Assembly (NCBI RefSeq): GCF_041260155.1 | Contig: NC_091932.1 | Coordinates: 5,789,501-5,853,500 of the forward strand | From: Ptychodera flava | Lineage: Eukaryota; Hemichordata; Enteropneusta; Ptychoderidae | Direction of reading: 5' to 3' | DNA: 64,000 bases | Part shown: in pieces, positions 58,855 to 64,000 of the stretch | Position numbering within the stretch: the first letter of the stretch is position 1 | How the letters are laid out: each line of letters opens with the position of its first letter | The notes under the pieces: model-generated | The model's input: only the letters and a program-made list of their open reading frames with translations | Database searches by the model: none | What the model was told of the DNA's origin: nothing | Program-made: the position numbers and the translations under genes

Positions 58855-59016
58855 GTATTATCGGGACGTACCATTCTATTTGTTTAATTGCGTGGATTTG
58901 TCAGCGTTAAACAAACGCACGGAGTTGTTTCAAAATGTCGCCACAGAATACATATTATTTATCAAATTTTAACACCACCTACAAATAGAATGGTACGTCC
59001 CGATAATACATATATA
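58848..59016. repeat. MITE-like element with 36-bp perfect inverted repeats
   Basis: The left arm 58848-58883 and the right arm 58981-59016 are exact inverse copies (core gtattatcgggacgtaccat). They enclose 97 bp without coding capacity, and the outer ends are TA-rich, consistent with a TA-targeting non-autonomous element. Confidence 0.8.
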
Positions 59017-59188
59017 AGACTGACGAGCTAAAAAGTCCTTTCACTTCTTCTGTCTGATAATTGCAGGATGCATGAAACTTAAGTCACAGATATCATTACT
59101 TTGTACTTGAAGCAATTTTGTGTTATTAGTTATAACGCTCTGCTTTAGCATCGAGCACTGTAATTTCCCACGAGGACATCTGTATACT

Positions 59189-59191
<3 letters not shown>

Positions 59192-59277
<86 letters not shown>
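59192..59277. repeat. (TA)n microsatellite 2
   Basis: AT dinucleotide run directly against the left arm of the 87-bp hairpin. Confidence 0.95.
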
Positions 59278-59279
<2 letters not shown>

Positions 59280-59477
59280 TAGACGTGGAACTTGTCGTGA
59301 TTACTCTACAGACTGTTTCATGCGCTTGGCAATCGTCAGGAGTGATGTTGGCGGGCTCGTTGCTACCAAAATATAGGGTCTGTAGGGTCTGCAACGAGCC
59401 CGCCAACATCACTCCTGACGATTGCCAAGCGCATGAAACAGTCTGTAGAGTAATCACGACAAGTTCCACGTCTAGCA
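59277..59477. repeat. Perfect 87-bp inverted repeat (hairpin)
   Basis: The arms 59277-59363 and 59391-59477 are exact inverse copies by my reading, with a 27-bp spacer (59364-59390). The arms begin tgctagacgtggaacttgtc. The same peptide therefore appears on both strands, which marks the frames as artefacts. The perfection of the arms points to recent origin or active homogenisation. Confidence 0.9.
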
Positions 59478-59541
59478 ATACCTATGCCCTGCGGAAACGC
59501 ATCGCGCACTATACATTGCCTGAATTGACACCAAGCCACTG

Positions 59542-59655
<114 letters not shown>

Positions 59656-59659
59656 CCGA

Positions 59660-60625
59660 ACAACAAACAAAGGAAAGAATGATTATCGTACAATTTGCGT
59701 TGCAGTTTATATATCGGTTTATTTTACTACAACTAATAATTCTACTACTAATGATAATAATAAGAAAACAAAAAAATACATCACCAGTCTACAATAATCA
59801 AACTGATAGTATTGTTACTGGAAACGTATTTCCAGGCGCACAATTAAAGTTCACCCACTATTCTACCGTTCAAGGTGATTATACAATGGCTGTTGTCATA
59901 GGGTCCATTCATTTAGCTGACGTTCATATAGTCTAAGACTTACAATAGCTGAATCTGGGGTCGACAGTCTATCCAATAGGAAAGCCACTTTACACACAGA
60001 GTTCTTCTAGACGATCCTAGCAGTAATCGAGTCGATGATAATCTGATATTGACACGAACAGCAACTTTGCTCTCCTTGGCTCTCCGCTCAGGCCACACAA
60101 TAGGAACACACACAGTCTATCTATCATACATTAACTGGATCTCCTCTGTAAGCATAGTCACATAAAAAGACGAACGACAATTATGTAAGCGTTTTCTTCT
60201 ATTTTTTCCTTCTGTTTAAAAATCTCATACAGAATGAGACAAAAAGTAACTTAGAAACTTTGTCACGTCAATTGGGAAAACGTGTGGTCCATCCACGTTT
60301 TAAACTACACTGAGGGTATGTCTCACACTCTGAGAGCTTTAAAAGTTCATTGCTCTCAATACCAAAGTATCAAATACACATACCTGTAAGCACAGTCAGT
60401 AGAAAGACCAACCACGCTGTCTTGGATTTTTTTCTTGATAGTAAAACTGATAATAATTCCTAAATGTACGTCCACACCAAAGTACTGTCTTCAATCAGTG
60501 AAAATCTGTAAAGATGCATTGCAATGCATTGCGGGTGAAGACGCTATCAATGACATTCCGCACGTGTCATCACACTCAACAACACGCAGTAGACCTAAAC
60601 ACACGACTTAAATCGTAACCAGGGT
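59660..60625. other. No gene seen
   Basis: AT-rich single-copy-looking sequence. An open frame of 85 codons at 59679-59936 starts with a hydrophobic stretch but matches nothing I know and lies next to the TA repeat. Confidence 0.5.
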
Positions 60626-60658
60626 TACACACACACACACACACACACACATACACAC

Positions 60659-60740
<82 letters not shown>
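60626..60740. repeat. (CA)n and (TA)n microsatellites
   Basis: A CA run (about 60626-60660) followed by a TA run (about 60663-60740). Confidence 0.95.
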
Positions 60741-60745
<5 letters not shown>

Positions 60746-60775
60746 CAAAAAAAGCTTATATGATAAGTCAATGGC

Positions 60776-60889
60776 GCCTGTCTGTCTGACTGTCTGTCTG
60801 TCTGTTTGTCTGTATATGTGAATGTATGTATGTATGTATGTATGTATGTATGTATGTATGTATGTATGTATGTATGTATGTATGTATGT

Positions 60890-60929
<40 letters not shown>

Positions 60930-61114
60930 ATGTATGTATGTATGTATGTATGTATGTATGTATGTATGTATGTATGTCGTTGTCTGTCTGTCTGTCTGTC
61001 TGTATGTATGTATGTATGTATGTATGTATGTATGTATGTATGTATGTATGTATATATGTAACTTATCTGATATGCCAATGGCGTCTGCATGGCTGTATGT
61101 CTGTACGCCTGTCC

Positions 61115-61152
<38 letters not shown>

Positions 61153-61326
61153 ATGTATGTATGTATGTATGTATGTATGTATGTATGTATGTATGTATGT
61201 ATGTATGTATGTATGTATGTGTGTATGTATGTATGTATGTATGTATGTATGTACGTATGTATGTATGTATGTATGTATGTATGTATGTTATTTATTTATT
61301 AGGTAGGTAGGTAGGTAGGTAGGTAT
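60776..61326. repeat. Compound (TCTG)n/(TATG)n/(AGGT)n microsatellite
   Basis: Alternating blocks of TCTG (about 60776-60812, 60980-61002, 61108-61151), TATG (about 60823-60976, 61002-61055, 61151-61290) and AGGT (61301-61326). Each TCTG-to-TATG array is preceded by an atg-ccaatggcg-ctg-like unique segment (near 60765 and 61070), so the compound block itself seems duplicated. The Cys/Met/Tyr/Val repeat frames are not genes. Confidence 0.9.
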
Positions 61327-61489
61327 GTATGTCTAAATCAAAAACTTAAACCGCAGCACCTACCAATTTACGATTTGGTGTACAGGTGCACCAAGGGGTG
61401 GAGATGTGAATTTCTTCAAATTATAGTGTCAGTGTCGAAAATATGTAAATGAGGTAAAAAAGGCAAAATCCTGCAAATTGCTAAAGTTC

Positions 61490-61995
61490 TGTAATCACAG
61501 GCTAGATTTGATTGAAACTTAATATGATGGTTCTTCAGGTTGACTTCGGTTAGAGTTGATCAAGTTGTGGTGAAATTTTCATGTTTGTATTTCAGGGGCA
61601 ATGTTTCTAATTTTTGCTCAAAATTCTTCTTCTATTAAGCCCTATGGTTTTGAAACTTGGTAGGCATGATCCTTGCGTTTAGCTCTGTTAGGCCTGTTCA
61701 AATTGTGGTTGAATTTTCATATATATATTTTAGGGGCAATTACTTTTTGGTCGATAAATCATCTCTGAAATCGCTTACCCAAATGCTACAAAACTTGGTA
61801 TTCATGTTCCTTGGGTGAACTATAGACAGTAGAGAAACTGTCGACGGGTGAACTCAATCGTGGTGAACTTAGCAAATTTGTATCTTTTGGTCATTTCCTT
61901 CTTTTTTTGTAAAAAAAATCTTTCCTGACACTGCTGCTCCGATTGCTTTCAAATTTGATATGAAGGTTCTTGGGGATGACATATCTTGGGGATGA
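61490..61995. repeat. Degenerate tandem repeat, ~120-bp period
   Basis: Four imperfect units share the core gaaacttggtat.a.ggttctt.gg followed by a tt-tggtgaattttcat-like segment. Cores lie near 61515, 61655, 61795 and 61950. The similarity is loose and was judged by eye. No gene is visible in 61330-62900. Confidence 0.4.
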
Positions 61996-62904
61996 ACATC
62001 TGTGCTTTGTATTTGTTGTTTAGATCCACGCTCAACTATAAATGGGAATTCGTTCAATTGAACTTCTCATTTACCCAGAATATGCTAATTAGCAGCAAAA
62101 GTTTAGACTTAGTGAAAATCTTAATACTGTTAGTCAGAATTTTACATGATGCGTGTGATTTGTACAGAAACATAGACAAAAACTCAGAGCTTTCTGTGAG
62201 TTTTCTCAAATACTACTGCGTAATGAATTACGAAATATTGCTTACATATATTTAATGTACTACAATGTTATAGAGGACATCTTTACTTTGGTATGGTAGA
62301 TTGTATCACAACACTGTGGTACGTGTGTTCATTTCTTACATTCATTCATTCATTCACTACATCTGCTTTCCCCACATACTGTTTCCTGAATGGCCAGTCT
62401 TCATATTTTATGAATAAATACCTTCCATAATGATCAAGTATAAATTTAGACTTGCCAACGTTTTCAAAGTCAGTCACTTCTTTGGCTAGCAGTCAGTTGC
62501 TGTCAGCTTTCTCATTCGTACTACTTTCCTGTACTTGCATTTACTTCCCCTGAAAACGTCACCATCTGAGGTAAGACTTACCTGTGTTATTCAACTGAAT
62601 ACAGTACGGTTTCTTCAAGCCCAGAGGAAATTGTCTTTGAAACGCAGATATACTGTTACAGTATGAGGCGAGGACTACAACTACAACTATGCGCCATGAA
62701 GAAGTTTCAAATTTCATCCCCTCTGTATTTCTGAGACCACTTCAAATGTATATCAAGCTTCCATTTGTAAATTATACGCTGTATTTGCTTACCTGAGACT
62801 TACCTTAATTTTTTTTGTATATTTTACTATTCAGAACCGTATGTGCATTCGTTTTGTGTTTACACAGAAGTGAAATGGAATATGCACTTTGTAATTACTG
62901 AGTA

Positions 62905-63935
62905 TAGGGTGACCGGACGAGAGGCCCTCCTATTCCCTACAATGGGGCTGACACAAGTTTTCTGAGGGTGAATGCTCGAAATCGAAGGCATAAAGGGGGA
63001 CCCAGGTAGTGATAAATTGTACAAATTTACCTTAGGTATGCAACAGTTGTGCACATTAATGTCTGTGAACAAGGTAATAACGTGAAAATCTTGAAGTTCA
63101 TGAACACATTTTGTCAACAAAAGTCAGAGGGGACGCCATCTTGGAAGTCGTCTACTTGTACGCGAACGGTCGCTATGGGAGATCGCGTCAATGGAAATAG
63201 ATGCATTTCACAGTGAATGTTGTGAAGACTACAAAGTCAAGATGAGTGGAAAAATATCCTATAAAGCTCTTTTTTCTTCTGGGAAACTGCTGGCGAAATT
63301 TTTACTTTGAAACGGCTATGACTTTTGGCATCATTTTCCAAGAAGGGAAGAATGGCCATGCGGGCAAATTGTACCTCAGATATTTTTCTACTTGTTTTGT
63401 GCCCTAAAATAGCTCAGCTATATCTATGCAGCGCAAATTAGCGCCCACGGTTTTTCCAAAGCAGGAAGTAAAGTTCGCAATAGTGCCGTACTTGAACAAC
63501 GTGCTTTTTCATCCGTGCGCATGTGTCTCTGACCAGAAACAATGGCTTGTATCCATGATACTGGAAACACAATGGTCAGCGTGAGGACAATCTTCCATTT
63601 TCTTTCATTGGACTCATCAACCCATACAATATTCTCACAGAAATAATTTGGAAACTATCATTGCACCTTTCACCGGATTCATTATTGTACAGTTAGTCAT
63701 CTTTGAGCCATTTTAGCAATATTTGATCCGATTTTTGGTCACACTGTCTCATTATTCCTCATTACAATATTCCCAGGGAAAGAATTTGGAACTTGATTTT
63801 CCAGAGGCTGCCAAATTGTGATCATGCTAATTAGCCAAATTTTTTTTCAGATTTGGATTTTGTACCAACACTTTCAACAGGTGCCATCAAGATTTGGCAA
63901 AAAAAATCAGTTTTAAAAATCGTCTGGTCACCCTA
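62905..63935. mobile_element. hAT-like non-autonomous element
   Basis: The ends tagggtgaccggacga (62905-62920) and tcgtctggtcaccct(a) (63920-63935) are inverted repeats of the AGGGTGACC type typical of hAT elements. The direct repeat ctgagta flanks both sides (62898-62904 and 63936-63942). The 1031-bp interior has no recognisable transposase. Confidence 0.7.
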
Positions 63936-64000
63936 CTGAGTAATAGTGTTGCTCCAAGATACAGCGTTATTAAAGTGCCATTTTAAACCATATATGAGTG

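Noticed and set aside
60662..61306. Long open frames of repeated Met-Tyr-Val-Cys or Thr-Tyr-Ile-His on both strands
   Set aside because: They are translations of TATG/TACA and TA microsatellites and are open in several frames at once.

Overview
The window is animal nuclear DNA. It has phase-consistent GT-AG introns, long AT-rich non-coding stretches, many microsatellites and several classes of transposon debris. The gene families (SRCR, WSC, CUB and PAN/apple domains in one locus, a Crypton-type recombinase, LINE and hAT-like elements) suit a marine invertebrate, most likely a deuterostome such as a lancelet, hemichordate or echinoderm. The species cannot be fixed from the sequence alone.

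The core (about 6.8-49.2 kb, + strand) is a tandem array of one receptor gene family, called A to D here. The full plan is: signal peptide exon, SRCR domain (two exons), WSC-like domain, CUB domain, Ser/Thr-rich mucin-like stalk, transmembrane (TM) exon, cytoplasmic tail exon. All introns up to the TM exon are phase 1, and the TM/tail intron is phase 2. Copy A (6819-7272) has only the TM and tail exons in the window. Copy B (13043-19929) and copy C (25180-36122) have every module but carry several inactivating lesions. Copy D (42032-49144) reads open through eight exons and encodes a predicted 786-residue receptor. A, B and C end in a short tail exon with two spaced YxxL motifs (ITAM-like; frameshifted in B). 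D instead has a long, acidic, tyrosine-containing tail. Decayed remnants of the D-type tail exon remain in B and C, so the family has exchanged signalling tails. Two small upstream ORFs are conserved in front of the start codon of B, C and D.

Insertions decorate the array. A Crypton-type tyrosine-recombinase element with 23-bp perfect terminal inverted repeats sits in an intron of C, next to a foldback element. A short LINE 3' fragment with a target-site duplication lies in another stretch of the same intron. Two non-autonomous inverted-repeat insertions lie upstream of D. Antisense remnants of PAN/apple domain exons lie inside the last introns of B and C.

The left flank (0-6.8 kb) is transposon-rich: a 1.17-kb inverted-repeat element with an 8-bp duplication, a hAT-like element with nested palindromes, and a 5'-truncated LINE reverse transcriptase. 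The right flank (49.2-64 kb) holds the 3' UTR of D, about 5 kb with nothing recognised, a decayed SLC16-type transporter on the minus strand, a microsatellite/hairpin zone including a perfect 87-bp inverted repeat, a degenerate tandem repeat, and a hAT-like non-autonomous element at the end.
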